Shown here piece after piece: positions 25,381 through 40,300 of a stretch of DNA of 64,000 bases (its first letter is position 1; every line of letters starts with the position of its first letter). The notes under the pieces were generated by a model that was given only the letters and a program-made list of their open reading frames with translations, had not been told where the DNA came from and ran no database searches. The position numbers were made by a program, and so were the translations under genes. Source of the DNA: Chondrosia reniformis. Lineage: Eukaryota; Porifera; Demospongiae; Chondrillida; Chondrillidae. Location of the stretch: positions 3,970,501 to 4,034,500 of the forward strand of contig OX359196.1 in NCBI GenBank assembly GCA_947172415.1. Direction: 5' to 3'.

Positions 25381-28300
25381 TTACACATAGTATCCCTTCT
25401 TAGATTCAACTGAAAGAATGAGTAATAAATTAATTCTGAGTACATGCAATAAACATACCACCAGTAACAAGTATTTGTTACTACATACGTATATATTATT
25501 ATTATTTTATTATTATTATTATTAGAGTACCCATGCATACAATGAATGTATAAAAAGCAAACCAAAAGTGGTTAAGGGGCACAGGGCTATACCTGGACAC
25601 GTATAAACCATCGTCACTTAAGGCTACCAGGCACTATATATGCAGTGAATATACGTATGTATACTGGACTAACAACTCATTACTACCCATAGACCCACAA
25701 TAGCAATAGAACATACTTTCCATGCTGACTGGGTTCACAGCTTGTGTTTGTTCTGCTTTATTCTCAACAACTGAGTAGTCTATTGTACTTTTCATGCCAC
25801 CAAGTGACCCCATTTCCACAGTTGACTATGTATGTAGAATGAAAGATGAATGTAACAATAAAAGGTGTAGAAAGATACAACACATTACATGTGAATATTA
25901 TCAAAATTACAGTACTGTATATTTTATCAGGTTACTATACATATATATGTATCTTACATAATGTATACATATATAATATGTCAGATATACTGAACTCACT
26001 GATTTATAATTAGTCTTAGATATAGTATGTGTTCCCTTCGTGAGATGTATTTTATAACATTTCTGAAACAGTGGCTTAACCTAATACATGTAAATATGAC
26101 ATACATACATATGTATGTACCAATGCAATTGAAAACAATAATATATGTATATAAATATCTCAATAGCTATCTATACAAATGTATACTGTTTAGTTGACTT
26201 CATAATTCATATCAATTCTCACCTTTTCATTCCGCAATACATAGAAGATGAAGATAAAGACTCCCTACACATACAGTATATACACACATAAGCATGCACA
26301 TTGCATTGTATTATACATATAACACAGGCATGCATATTCATATATACTAACCTGAAGGCTATTAAGTACAATGAATATTATGTTGAAAGCCAGGGTTAGA
26401 GTCTTTAGGGCATCAACACCATAGTCCAGAGACACAAAGCCAAATAGCCAGGTCATTCCCATCAAAGGTAAAAGCAAGATGGCTGCCTTCATAGTAGCCC
26501 TTGTTTCCATAGAGATACAGAAGGAATATTACTCATCCATAAACTTTAAAAACTACAAAGATGCCTACTTTATTGAGGCAGTGTTGGAGGACCCTCTGGA
26601 TTCTGTACCCTTCTGGGTTCTATACAGTTGCACCAATGCCATAACTAGAAATACTACATTTATCTGGATAGTGTCACAATAAAAATAAATTTGTAACTCA
26701 TAAATATATACAGTCAAAAGTAGTGCTATCAAACTGACTGCAATAACTGCTAATGCCGGTGCACCAAACGCCCAAATTGTGCCATAGCCGGGAGACAAGA
26801 AACAACTGCATGACAAAGAATTTAACATTCAAGTATAAAGACAACAGAATTATACAGCATTTAATAATAATTAGATATGTATTACCCAAACAATTTGCTT
26901 CCATACTCGGCATGTCTAATAGCTGCACCAATGATAACTGCTGGTATGGGGAGACCTGTCAAGTGGTGCAATATTCAGTAATGTTATATACATACATAAG
27001 TGATAAACAATAGCCTAGTTAGTACCCACCATATCCAAGCAGCAAAAAGACCCACAATTTCTTTGGTAGTTTTGAGAAAACCTTGACTACCATGAGATAT
27101 AGCATTACACCTTCACATAACATCCAAGTAAATACAGACAAGAAGAAGTAATGAAGTAGTCCAGCCACCACAGAACACAGTATCTACACATGAATATATA
27201 TACGTATACCATGCAAATGTATATGTACATGACTGTGAATAGAATGTTTTAGACAATATATATGCATTCAGATGAAATAGAGAGAGATATATAGCTTAGG
27301 GAAGTATATAATAACAGGCTCTTGTATGCAGTATAAAGTATGGTATACCTCTCATAGCCAGGTGCTATAGGACAACAAAGAGTTATAGTTATTTCTATAA
27401 TGTACGTGTATGTTGCCAAGGAAGAACCTTAATAGTTCTTGCATGCCAAGATGCAGCCACAAACAAGGATAGGGCAATAAGTAACACAATCGAGAGGTTT
27501 ATATGAACAAAGTTTAGTCCATTCTTCTGTCCCTTACATCTGTAGCAAAAGTGATAATCAAAGTATATTTATATACATTCATGTAATGTAGGAGTTAATT
27601 ACATAATGTCTGTATAAAAGCTCTATAAAATGGCAGATTACTGGAAATGTTACACCTTAGGGCTCATCAGTATACACACATTTATTAATCCTTTACAAGC
27701 GAAGGTGGAGGCTAATATAAAGTAAATAACTGAAATACCGCACAATAGTAAAATGGGAGTTAATTGTATAGCACCTGCAAAGGCTGTTATAAATAATGCA
27801 ATATAGAAATTCACTGGAATTTGTAAATAGTATTTTAATCCATATCCAATCCTTGGACAAGAAGCAGTGATGGACATAGTGAAGGAGAAGCAAAGGAAGT
27901 GGAAGGATAAAGTGGAGGCAATGAGTGAGGACAGATTGGTGAAGAAAGTGTACATTGATGAAGCGAGAGGTAGGAGACCACGTGGACGACTCATGCAGGA
28001 AAAGATGACAGGAAAATTTTCTAAATTAACTCCCAATCATAATAACTGTTATAAATATTGTGACAAATGTTTTTTTTATTTGTACTTTAAATTTTGGGCT
28101 ACCTCCTGCCAAGGAGATAAAGCCTTTTGGATGATGATGATGATGATTTTACTATACATATGAGAAACTGCCAGTGACTTTGCATATACTGTATTACATT
28201 TTAACCTCTGCACGGGCCCTCTACCTTCATATAAACCACAACTGTATTTGATACTTATGATAGATCAATATATATAGTTTGAAGACAGTCATTCATATAC

Positions 28301-31300
28301 TCATGCGTGCACATCCACAGTGACCACCCTGATGAGCCCTAATAAGGATGAAACTGCTGTTGAGTTTCTTTGAAGGTTTTTTTATCTGGGATTACATGGG
28401 AGGTTGCCACATATACGTAAGAGGATGTCTGTCCCCCTAAAAGATAAGACCTATTAATGGTCATGCAATTAGATAGTTATGTTTTTAATACCTTTCCAGT
28501 AATTTATATATATTATATTAACAGATAAAATTTAATACAACCAACCTGAAGCAACATAGGGCAATTATAGTAAAGATCAGACAGATAATTGAAAGACCAC
28601 ATCCTATGTATGAAAAATACTTTAAAGCTTCTTCAATGACATCATCCTACATAAACCAATACTAAATGTAATTCATACACACACATACAAATTGTGTTTG
28701 TCAGTACATAAATCTGTTGTTAGTGTTGGTTACTGTTTTGAGGCATAATTCTTCTGCCAAATAACTCGTATGCATGTTCACACATACACATGTATGTAAA
28801 TTGTGAATGGTTATATTATAAAAGTTAATCAGGACTCAGTTAACAAGAATTCCCAGTTAAACTGGATATATCGACGGAGACATATTTTTGCATTGAAACT
28901 TTATAAATGAGATGTAATTGGAGAGAAAAAACATAATATGGTACAAAGTGGTTTTGACTAAAGTGAATAATATAAGGCTTGTACTGTAATAATTATCCCA
29001 CTGAGTATGTAGCTAACAAGTGCTAATATGGCAAAGCATGGCAAAGTCAAGGTGTCACAATTGTCAAAAAACAAACTAATTAACATATAAACCATTATCT
29101 GGATAAATGAGACAGCTGGTTTATGGGGATTTCCCTCTTCTCCTGCAGCCTCCCAATTGACCAGCTTCTATACTGTATGTAAAAATACCGTAATTCGGGA
29201 AATTTTCGTTGTTAAAATATTTTCGTGGTTGCTCAAACCACGAAAATTTATCACACGAAATATTTTTAACAATGAATAATAACACGTTGTACAATCTACG
29301 TATATGTAAACGCAACACAGCTGAGTGCGGCCAAAATGGCTCTACTGCGATACCTGCAGCGCAAGGACGGTTTACCGGACCCAAAGGGCTCACTTTCGTC
29401 CGAAGTGCCAGCAGCAACAATTGCTCATGCGACCCAGACCACGAAAATATTTTAACACGAAAATTTCCCGAACTACGGTATTGTGCAGCTGGAATCATGT
29501 TGGTCTTATGTATTTACTTACATATATACAGTACATATAAGTGACTCACATGCCTTACTCCACCAACATTAGCAAGTACTGCAAAACTTGTTAAGTGACT
29601 ACTTCTACAGGAAACAGTCGAGCCTTCTTTGACTGTAAGTATGCCTTTAGTTGACCATCCTAGGGGTTTGCCACTAAATTAAAGGTAAAATATGTATAAA
29701 AACAGTGTTCTTAAGCACATTCCTGTAAAAACCTTACTCAAGTCCATAATTATAAAACACACACTGAACAGGAGAACTAGTGGTCTACAGTAAGTAAAAT
29801 ATGCAAAAATGAAAGTATATATACTGTATATCTGTTAGTATCTTTAGTCACCCTTTAAAAAGTACATATTTATAATGTAAACATACTACATCAGAAAAGT
29901 ATATCTCCACAGGATATATTCCATCATCATCCCTTTTGAAAACCTCTACATGATAGGAGTTCTCAAGTGAAAGCTGGATGCTTATCATTTCAGTATTAAC
30001 TCTGTTAGTGAGATACAGCAAATGTATTAATAGTAGAGTCAACATATTTATTGACTGATATAGTTAATTATTCACTCATATCCATTCTTTGTTGATGGTA
30101 AAACCTGTCCAATCTTTCCAAGTGATACTGCTGTTAAAACAAAGGATTCATCTGCAGGAAATGCAGAGAATGTAAATACACTAATCTAAAAAATATCTAG
30201 TATTAGGATGACAGCATTAATAAACAGTTTACCTTTTTGGGCAAGGCTGTTTACAAGAAATTTAATAGTTGCTGTAGGTGTATCTAGGGATGCTTTCTTA
30301 TCTGAAAGTAGGATTGCCTGATAAACTGGACCCATCAGAGAATAGATACTCACATACACATATAGACATACAGACATATAGGCACATGTGAAACCCACAA
30401 ATATCTCCACTTCCATATGATACAATGGAGTGATTGGAATCAACTGTTGAAGCTATTACAGTAGCTAATGATTCTGCCAATTTAACTGTTAAGCTGACAG
30501 CCTTAGACACTGAAGTATCAGTATAACTTTCATTACTTTTATTGGAAAGCTACAAATATAATTACAGATATTACTATTCTTTACCTCTTTTAACAAGCTC
30601 ATATTACGTGTGTATATAAGTACATATATAGGTGAGCATATACGTATATATGTTGTATATAAGTACAAGTACATATACGTATATGTGGATATACGAAGTG
30701 ATAGGGCTTATTTGTTGCGACCATGATGATATACGTATATATGTATGAATGCATGCGTGTGTGTATGTATATATGTGTGTAACACTGATCTTGCTTGAGA
30801 GAGTGGAAACCATCATTGAACCGCAGCTGATGGATGCCCAGTGGTTTCAAGAGGAGGCATGGCATAATTAATCAGGCTGGGTAGTTAGACAGGTGGCAGA
30901 GAAAGCTGCACAATACCATATACCTCTGTGCCAATGTGCTTTGTGTACCTCATAAAGGTATATACATACATAGGATTCGTGATCAGTAGCTAATTATTAG
31001 ATTGCAGTGCTCTGATGGCTGTCCTGAAGTTGTATGGCGTGGGCCATTAGCTTGTGGATATCTTTGGGGAGCTTTACCCTGGGATTTGCAAATTGTGTAA
31101 GATCAGAACAGCAGATAGAATTTCAGAGGCATTTGATGTGGTATCTGCAGTCGAAAAAGGTTGTATCCTGTCTTGCTACTACTCAACTTCTTTATGGACT
31201 GGATTCTGAGGGAGGTAACAGAGACATTAGGAGGTGGTTCTCACCTTGGGTATGCAACAGGTGGAGGCTTGTTTCTATTGTATCAGGACAAGATATCACT

Positions 31301-34300
31301 CTCAAATTGTGTCCAGGGTGGGTTGTATGCTGATGATTTTGGCACGGCACTGATTGCTGAAATTTACTGCAGCACATGATTACACCCCGCACAGGGCATG
31401 TGACTGATGGAGCATGCACATCAATCGCAGAAAAGCCAAAATCCTCGGAGTAGGAGAGCCAGTGGCAGAGGATGAACCACCAATCAACTCAAAGATCAGA
31501 CATTGGGGAAGCAAGTACTTCTCCTACCTTGGTATATAGTAAATTAGGTCACTATCAAACTACCAAGGTAAAGAGAGAGATAATGCATGGTGAGGATGAA
31601 GAAGGTTGGAACAGTATATCAAATGTGGAGGTGGAAGGTGTTTCTCAGCCGGAACCTCAGTTACGCAACCAAGTTTCATGCTTTTCAGACTCTGGTAATG
31701 TCAATGCTTCTGTATATGGCCAGTGCAGAGACATATTGCCAGTGACAAAGCAAGGCATCAGGAGGATGAAGACATTCCACATTAGATACCTCAGAGTGAT
31801 TCTGGAAATCACCCAGTGAAGAAATGCTGATATCATAAAGGAGACTCAATTGAAGAACAACTGAGGCATTAACCACTACTGTGGTTTGGTCATGTGCAGA
31901 TAATATCTGATGATTGCTCCCAGAAACAACTGTCAAAATACGAACCAAAATGTAAGAGGCCATAAGGTGGAGCTCCCGGAGATGGATTGACATGTATCTG
32001 CATGGAAACCTTCATCTGGTCTGCCACTATGTTTCAGTTTGTAGATTTCCTGCCCAACAGCCTCAGTGTATAAGGAGTGCAGAGGAGGAGGAGAATGAGG
32101 AGGAGGAAGTGGAGGAGGAGGAGGAGGAGGCGGAGGAGAAGGAGAAGGAGGCGGAGGAGGAGGAGGCAGAGGAAGAGGAGTAGGAGGTGGGTACGTGTGT
32201 GTGTGTAGAATACACCTTGTATAATATGACTTACAAAATTATTATTCAAGGTCTTTATTACATCAGAAGAAAGCAAAATTTGGGTAACATTGACAAGACC
32301 AGTGATCATATCAACATCCTCATTTCGTGACAAAGTTGCATCAAAATCATGGGCACTTTTCCTTATGCTATATAAAATACACAATCATGGATTCTTCATA
32401 TATACGTATGTATATACAACATAATTTACATCTGTATCTAGTGTCAACAAGACTGGAAAAGGTATATGTATATCAAAACAAATCAGTGATCATGTGATAA
32501 GGCTAACCATACAGTAGGGGCAATGGCTTTGTAAAATTTAAAGTGACTCAACCATACACACATGCATATGCATTTCTATACTTTGGATTCTGTATATCAT
32601 CCCAATTTCAGCTATCATATGATGCATCTAGACATACGTATATATGATTAATTTGTATGTAAATCTAACTTTGAGTATATATACGTACGTATACCATGGT
32701 TAGTCATACCACATGATCACTGCTTAGTATGTTTTGAAACTTCGATCATACTTTGAAATGTCTATATTTAACATTAATGTATAAAAATACTATATGTATA
32801 TGTACTTACTCAATAATTGTTTTAAGTAAGCCATCATAACTAGTGTAGAGCTCCACTGCTTTAGATTCTTTAGAAAATGACAATGATTGAATGCTGCGTA
32901 AGACATATGGTATAAGTAGTGCCGATTCTTCAAGATGTGTGTAGACAGGAACATCTCTTCCTGTCAAATTTCTGATCTATAAATTTAAAGCAACTAAGCT
33001 GACAAAATAAACAATACATATTAGCTTATAGGGAGACTGGCTAACTATTAAATGGTTAACTTTCCCTAAATATTCCTTTCACAGCAGTGGACTTACCAGT
33101 CCATTTATATTTCCCAATGTAAACTCTGTGTATATAAAAATTGCAAGTAATTTTCACAACTTGAATATGCTATATATTCTTATAATTAGCTGCAGTCATG
33201 TGACTTAAATTAAAGAATGAGACATTCCTCACCTAAACATGTCAATCCATCCACTCCAAGGTAAAATCCATCTTCACATGAGCAATTGTAGCTTCCTTGT
33301 CTGTTGATACAGATTTGGGAGCAATTGTGGGTACCATCAACACACTCATTTACATCTGTATATAGAAATATAACCAGATAAGGCAGAAACTTTAAAGTAC
33401 CATGGCCACTTTCTGTAAAATATTCTTATGTTCCCTCAACTGCTAAAGTGGATCTCTTTAGCTTCAATTTTTCAATTTAAAAAAGCTGATGCTTAAGTCA
33501 CGTATATAAAAGTCTTACCCCCTAAATGCAGTTAGTACTAAATGATGGATGGAGCATATATACAGTACGTACTGCTAAATATGTGATGAGAAATAAATAT
33601 ACATGCATGGGGGCAAATATAAGACTATTCAACTATATATTATCACACCTTGGAGTTGTCATCTCACATTTCATTTTTTCATTTAATTTGACAGTGAGCT
33701 TTATGAAGTTATTAAAGACCTACCAGCACAAGACAATTCTTCAGTGTCAAATGTAAACCCTGGTGAGCAACATAGGAAACTTCCTTCTAGATTTATACAT
33801 ATCTGATCTTCAGTACAGTTATCAGTAGCTTCACTGCATTCATCAATATCTATATATGTAAACAGGCATAACAGGCACAACAATTGTAATTTGTTCACGG
33901 ATTCATGAATAAAATTAAATTTGTATTGTAAAATGTGATGGCTGCATAGTCATCCTTTTTTGAGCGGTGTAGATATAATAACTTGTAATGTGCGGATAAC
34001 CTGCTCACGTATAACTCATATGTTGTATATAAGTGGTGAAAGGGAGTATTATATCTTACCCAAGCTTGAGCTCATATTTTCTTATGATATGCACAACATA
34101 CATGTATGTAGGGTCAAAGCCATTCAAAATTATTGATATAATACGTAATATATACAGCATATTATAAAGACCCACCAGCACAAGACAATTCATCACTGTC
34201 AAATGTAAACCCTGGTGAGCAACATAGGAAACTTCCTTCTAGATTTATACATTTCTGAACTTCAGTACAGTTATCAGTAGCTTCACTGCATTCATCAATA

Positions 34301-37300
34301 TCTATGTATTTAAAAAGACATAAAGGAACATTGATAATTCAGAGAAGTGAATTAAATGAAAATAAAGCTAAACATACAGACATTAAAATTACAACAGTGG
34401 CTAGAACATCTGGAAAAAGAAACAAGACATGTACAGTAATCACGCGATAAGGTTAACAATACAGAAGTGAAATTTAAGTGATAAATATATATAAATCATG
34501 CACTTTGTTTCCATGTCTTGGCACATTGCAAGAGCCAAAATAGGGGGATAATATTATGCGCTCAAACATAGAAGTGATGTGCATGGTTAAGCTTAAATTA
34601 CTATGTATGGTTAACCTTATCGCGTGATTACTGTATACATGTCAATGTTTCAAATTTGCAAGTAATTTTCACAACTTGAATATGCTGTATATTCTTATAA
34701 TTAGCTGCAGTCATGTGACGTAAATTAAAGAATGAGACATTCCTCACCTAAACATGTCAATCCATCCACTCCAAGGTAAAATCCATCTTCACATGAGCAA
34801 TTGTAGCTTCCTTGTCTGTTGATACAGATTTGGGAGCAATTGTGGGTACCATCAACACACTCATTTACATCTGTATATAGAAATATAACCAGATAAGGCA
34901 GAAACTTTAAAGTACCACTTTCTGTAAAATATTCTTATGTTCCCTCAACTGCTAAAGTGGATCTCTTATATTAAACTTCAATTTTTCAATTTATAAAAGC
35001 TGATGCTTAAGTCAAATATGTATATATACGTAGGTACGTATATAAAAGTCTTACCCCCTATATGCAGTTAGTACTAAATGATGGATGGAGCATATATACA
35101 GTACGTACTGCTAAATATGTGATGAGAAATAAATATACATGCATGGGGGCAAATATAAGACTATTCAACTATATATTATCACACCTTGGAGTTGTCATCT
35201 CACATTTCATTTTTTCATTTAATTTGACAGTGAGCTTTATGAAGTTATTAAAGACCTACCAGCACAAGACAATTCTTCAGTGTCAAATGTAAACCCTGTT
35301 GAGCAACATAGAAAACTTCCTTCTAGATTTATACATATCTGATCTTCAGTACAGTTATCAGTAGCTTCACTGCATTCATCAATATCTATGTATGTAAACA
35401 GGCACAACAATTGTACGGATTCATGAAAAAATTAAATTTGTATATAAGTGATGAAAGGGAGTGCTATATCTTACCCAAGCTTGAGCTCATATTTTCTTAT
35501 GATATGCACAACATACATGTATGTAGGGTCAAAGCCATTCAAAATTATTGATATAATACGTAATATATACAGTATATTATAAAGACCCACCAGCACAAGA
35601 CAATTCATCACTGTCAAATGTAAACCCTGGTGAGCAACATAGGAAACTTCCTTCTAGATTTATACATTTCTGAACTTCAGTACAGTTATCAGTAGCTTCA
35701 ATGCATTCATCAATATCTATGTAAACAGACATAAAGGAACATTGATAATTCAGAGAAGTGAATTAAACGAAAATAAAGCTAAAATTACAGACAGTAGTGC
35801 TTAAAATTGCAACAGTGGCTAGAACATCTGGAAATAGCATTGAAACAAGACATGCACAGTAATCACATGATAAGGTTAACCACACAGAAGTGGCATACTG
35901 AAATTTAAGTGATAAACCATGCACTTTGTTCGCATGTTTTGGCACATCGCGATAGCCGAAATAGGGGGATAATGTGCTCAAACATGGAAGTGATGTACAT
36001 GGTTAAGCTTAAATTACTATGCCTCTTCTGTATGGTTAGCCTGATCCTATGATCACTGGCTTTGTTTGCTTCTCTGTATATTCTAGTCAATGTTGTAATT
36101 AAACATTACAATCCTTACTTCTTCACTTTTGCATGGTAGCCCAGGTTTGCAAGGGCTAGCTGTGCATGTATTGTTATAATTTTTCAAATTCCTGATGTTT
36201 TTGATGTGAAATGTATATTAGAGAGTATCGTAGTACAGTAGTACTCTCTAATTAGTGATTGCTGACAAAAACATTGTCCCACAATGTATTATAAATTAAC
36301 AAAACAATGATTTTTGGTTATACATTCAATTATTTGCAGTCATTTACGTATGTATACTTTTCAATGTCAAAAAATCTTTTGATGCTCTACAACATTCACT
36401 CTAATAGGCTCATTTTTTCTTCTTTTGCCCCACACTTCATCAGATAGTATGGTATTACTCTCTAAGTAGGGGTGGCCAAAAAACATGACCTTGTTTCGTT
36501 ACTTTTTCCAGATGTGCTTGTAAATGCATGCATGGTGGAAGCACTGCCATCCCTACTTCTTAATTTCATTTGAGTCTAGACAACTGGCTTTAATCACCAG
36601 TGTTCCTCCATTGACTTAAAAATTCAAAACATACAATGCTCTATTTGGGCCTCCCTCTTTTCCTAGTTACACAAAAGTAGGATTTCAGTCATAATTCAAA
36701 TGAATTAGTTGTGAGTATAATTATTAGAATGAGCTGACAATCAGAGATCCAGTATTTTACCTAAGAAAGGGGCCACTACAACCAATTGAATATTGGCCAC
36801 CATCAGTCACAGGACAGCTGAGTAAATTGTAGCTATACTCTGACCTATAGAATACCTAAAGTCATTTTTGCAAGAAATTATCTAATTTATTGACTCACCA
36901 ATGCACGAATCTCCCTCTTCGTAGTATCCTTGATTGCAGGAGCAGTTATAAGAACCAGGAGTGTTAATGCACACATGTCTTTGAGAACAATTGTGGCTGC
37001 TTTCACATTCATCTATATCTAATAGTATGTAAATGAGTTGCATGCAATGATAAAGTACTGTACATTTAAATGAAAGCTTAAGGTTGCTTTCATAAATTAC
37101 AGGTTAACGTTATTAATGGATAGGTAGATGGATGGACAGATAGAAGGACAGTAAGACAGACAGACAGATAGTAAGGCAGACAGACAGACATTAAGGCAGA
37201 CAGACAGAAAAGACAGTAAGGTAGACAGGTAGACAGACAGTAAGGCAGACAGACAGACAGTAAGGCAGACAGGCAGACAGGCAGACAGTAAGGTAGACAG

Positions 37301-40300
37301 GTAGACAGACAGTAAGGCAGACAGACAGACAGTAAGGCAGACAGGCAGACATTAAGGCAGACAGTAAGGTCGACAGGTAGACAGACAGTAAGGTCGACAG
37401 GCAGACAGACAGATATTAGGGGTAGACAGACAGTAAGGCAGATCACCAGACAGTAAGGCGCAGACACAGCTATTTTAAAAAATATATAAACTATATGTAT
37501 GTATATACTTAAGAATTATGTCACATAGTTGGGTCTTGTTGTAATAACAATTTACCGATACATGATCTCTTCATTTCATCTTCCGGATCAATCTTATACC
37601 CATCAAAACAAGAGCAATAAAAAGAGGAATTAGTGTCAATACATTGATGCTGACATTGAGCAGTACCATCTTCACATTCATCTACATATAATAATATAGG
37701 TATTTTCATTTTCAAACTTAGCAAATAACTAAAATGACTAAGACTACAGTTTTTAATGGGACTTCATATTTGAATCTACCTTAATGCATATTCATATTAT
37801 CCTACTTCAGCTAACATGAGGAATAAGTGCATGATGTATCTGGTTAATTAGCATGCCGCTCTTCTGTATTGTTAGCCTTAACATCTAATCACTGTCTATT
37901 ATAAAGTGTTATAGCTTCATGATCTTGCATGGTTAAGGTTTGGCATAACAACAATATGTACTTTAACTGATATAATATATTTAAATGTGGCTCTTCAAGC
38001 CATTTAATCTCATATACATATATAACTTGCTAACATACATATATACAAATGTTTGTCTTGAAATCTAATAAAGCCATCATGATGCTAACTTACCAATATT
38101 AATGTAGAAGATTACTCTTGGTGTTTCACTTGTATCACTGAGAATTTCAGTTGACCCATCCAATGCATATGAAAACACATCCAGTATATATTCAACTCCT
38201 GCTCGTAGATTATTGAATGTATAATTATGTGTGCTGAAAGGCACAAAATGTTGAGACACAAATTTTACATTCGTTACAGGTCCCAACTGCAGTTGCAAGT
38301 AAAACTTGGTATGTCCTCGAGATTTATCATGAGGAGGATTCCATGCAAATGCTACAGAATTGGTATCCTCATTGATTGATACGATTCTCAAGTTAGTTGG
38401 AGGATTCAGTACTCTTGCTTCTATGTATGTATATGTATGTAGTAGAAAATATGAAAATACACACATATTTTTGAAATCATCAAGCGTGATTACATAAACA
38501 AAGAAGCTATGCAAGTACGTATACGTATGTACATACGTATATTCACTGTCATATACTAAGTTCAACTGAATATATATATAATATATAATTATAGAAGTCA
38601 ATACCCATATGTTAAACAATAATCACTGGAAAATATTAAACCTAGCTGACCATGCTCCAACTGTGTGTGACCAAATCCTTCCCTTGGGTTTTCAAGTTTA
38701 TAATTTCCAGTGTGTTAACGTATGCAGCTGTTGGACAGACATGTGCATTTATAAAGCTCTCCCTTTTACATATATTAGATATATATTTAACCCTCAGTCA
38801 ACATTCCCTTAAGAATTACAAGTTCACATTTGATTCACATGATTCTCCTAGGAGCCGTAAAATTATTTATTATATAATCATTGCTTAGTTTTACATACAT
38901 AATGCCCTTAACATTAACATTAAGGGCTTGGAAAAATAGGGTTTTTATTCTCATCATTTGAGATCTTTGACTCTGGATTTGGATTAACCCACTGTTTATT
39001 GTGCTCTTCAACATGAGTGGCTATGGGTTGGATAAAATCCAGAGTCAAATAGTGAGATTATGAGGTCCTATGTATACGTATATTATATATATTAACACAT
39101 TAAGCCTTGCTGGCAGAAAATTTAAAGTTTATCTACTCTTCAATTAAAAAAATTTAAAAATGTGCTTAATGGTAGTCTTTGATCATGTCTAACCATTTGG
39201 ACAAGGATTTTCTATTTAATAGTAGTTTTAAGAAAAATATGTTTATGCGCTATATTTATATCCCATTGCCCCAGCAATGAGCTGATAAGGGGGACAATTA
39301 TACCATATACAGAGTCAATTATTGATTAATAGAATATATAAAGTGAACTAGTTAATAATTTGATCTCAGACTGCTCGAATGCCATGGCAATGCGTATAAA
39401 TTTTTACCTAATTGCCACGGACTTCCACCAATATATAACTATGTACTCATGATCAGTCATTATATATATTCTATATATCCCCTGCCTTTGGGATCATGCA
39501 TATATGCTGACTCCAAACTGACTATATATATATAATATATACTCAAAAGTATAAAAGAAATGATAAAATGAATAATCACTGGAAGATATTATATAATACC
39601 AATCAGCCAATCAGCAAGTGTAAGTTTATTTGGACTGGGGAACCAAAGTCCTATTAAAATATAGTAAGAAGTGATTGCCTTCCAGTCATCCAGCTAGGAT
39701 GAAAAAAATCAAAGAGCCACAGACAGCTCTTTTGCCCTTCTTTGAACTCATCATTGTGGTACACTTTGGTGGTGAGAGCTCCAGTTGGGATTACTATACC
39801 TTCAAGTTTTAATCCATTTTCACTTGTGTTTTCTTAATATGTGTAAGTGAAGGTAGAGGTTACATTTTAATTTTAAGTGAGAGTGAGTGCTCAAATGAAG
39901 CAAGGGAGTTAATTGCACTAAAGCCTGCACCTCACTTCATTAGAATAGTATACTTAGCCATACATGAACATATAAGACCACTTGCCTGTTTGAAACATTG
40001 ACTATATATATATTGACTAATTAATGTATTCAATGAGTCATGCAGCTATATATAAGCTTTTATGTCAATATAACTTAATTAAAGCAATTGACTTTTAAAA
40101 AGTTTCTTTTTCTCAAATGTTAAATCATTTATAGTGTTTGTGAATAACTGCTAATTTAATAAAGATCAACGGATAATTCTTTAAAGTATGACTTCTTTAA
40201 TTGTATTGGAGTACATATGAATACAAGGAAATTCTTATTACATTTGCAATTGTTTAAATGATTGAGTCCACTGCACGTAAAGATGTCGACCTAACTTACA

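Noticed and set aside
27650-28036. 128-codon minus ORF with hydrophobic stretches
   Set aside because: Antisense to the LINE-type C-terminal fragment ([14 protein letters not shown]); hydrophobicity is a by-product.
31992-32183. Acidic Glu-rich ORF on the plus strand
   Set aside because: It is the translation of a (GAG/GGA)n purine tract; low complexity, no splice context.
33526-35292. Two identical 76-codon plus ORFs (33526 and 35062)
   Set aside because: Identity comes from the segmental duplication; they span intron and antisense EGF-exon sequence and have no coding features.
37090-37467. 125-codon Cys/Leu-rich minus ORF
   Set aside because: It only translates the (GACA)n-derived minisatellite in a GPCR intron.
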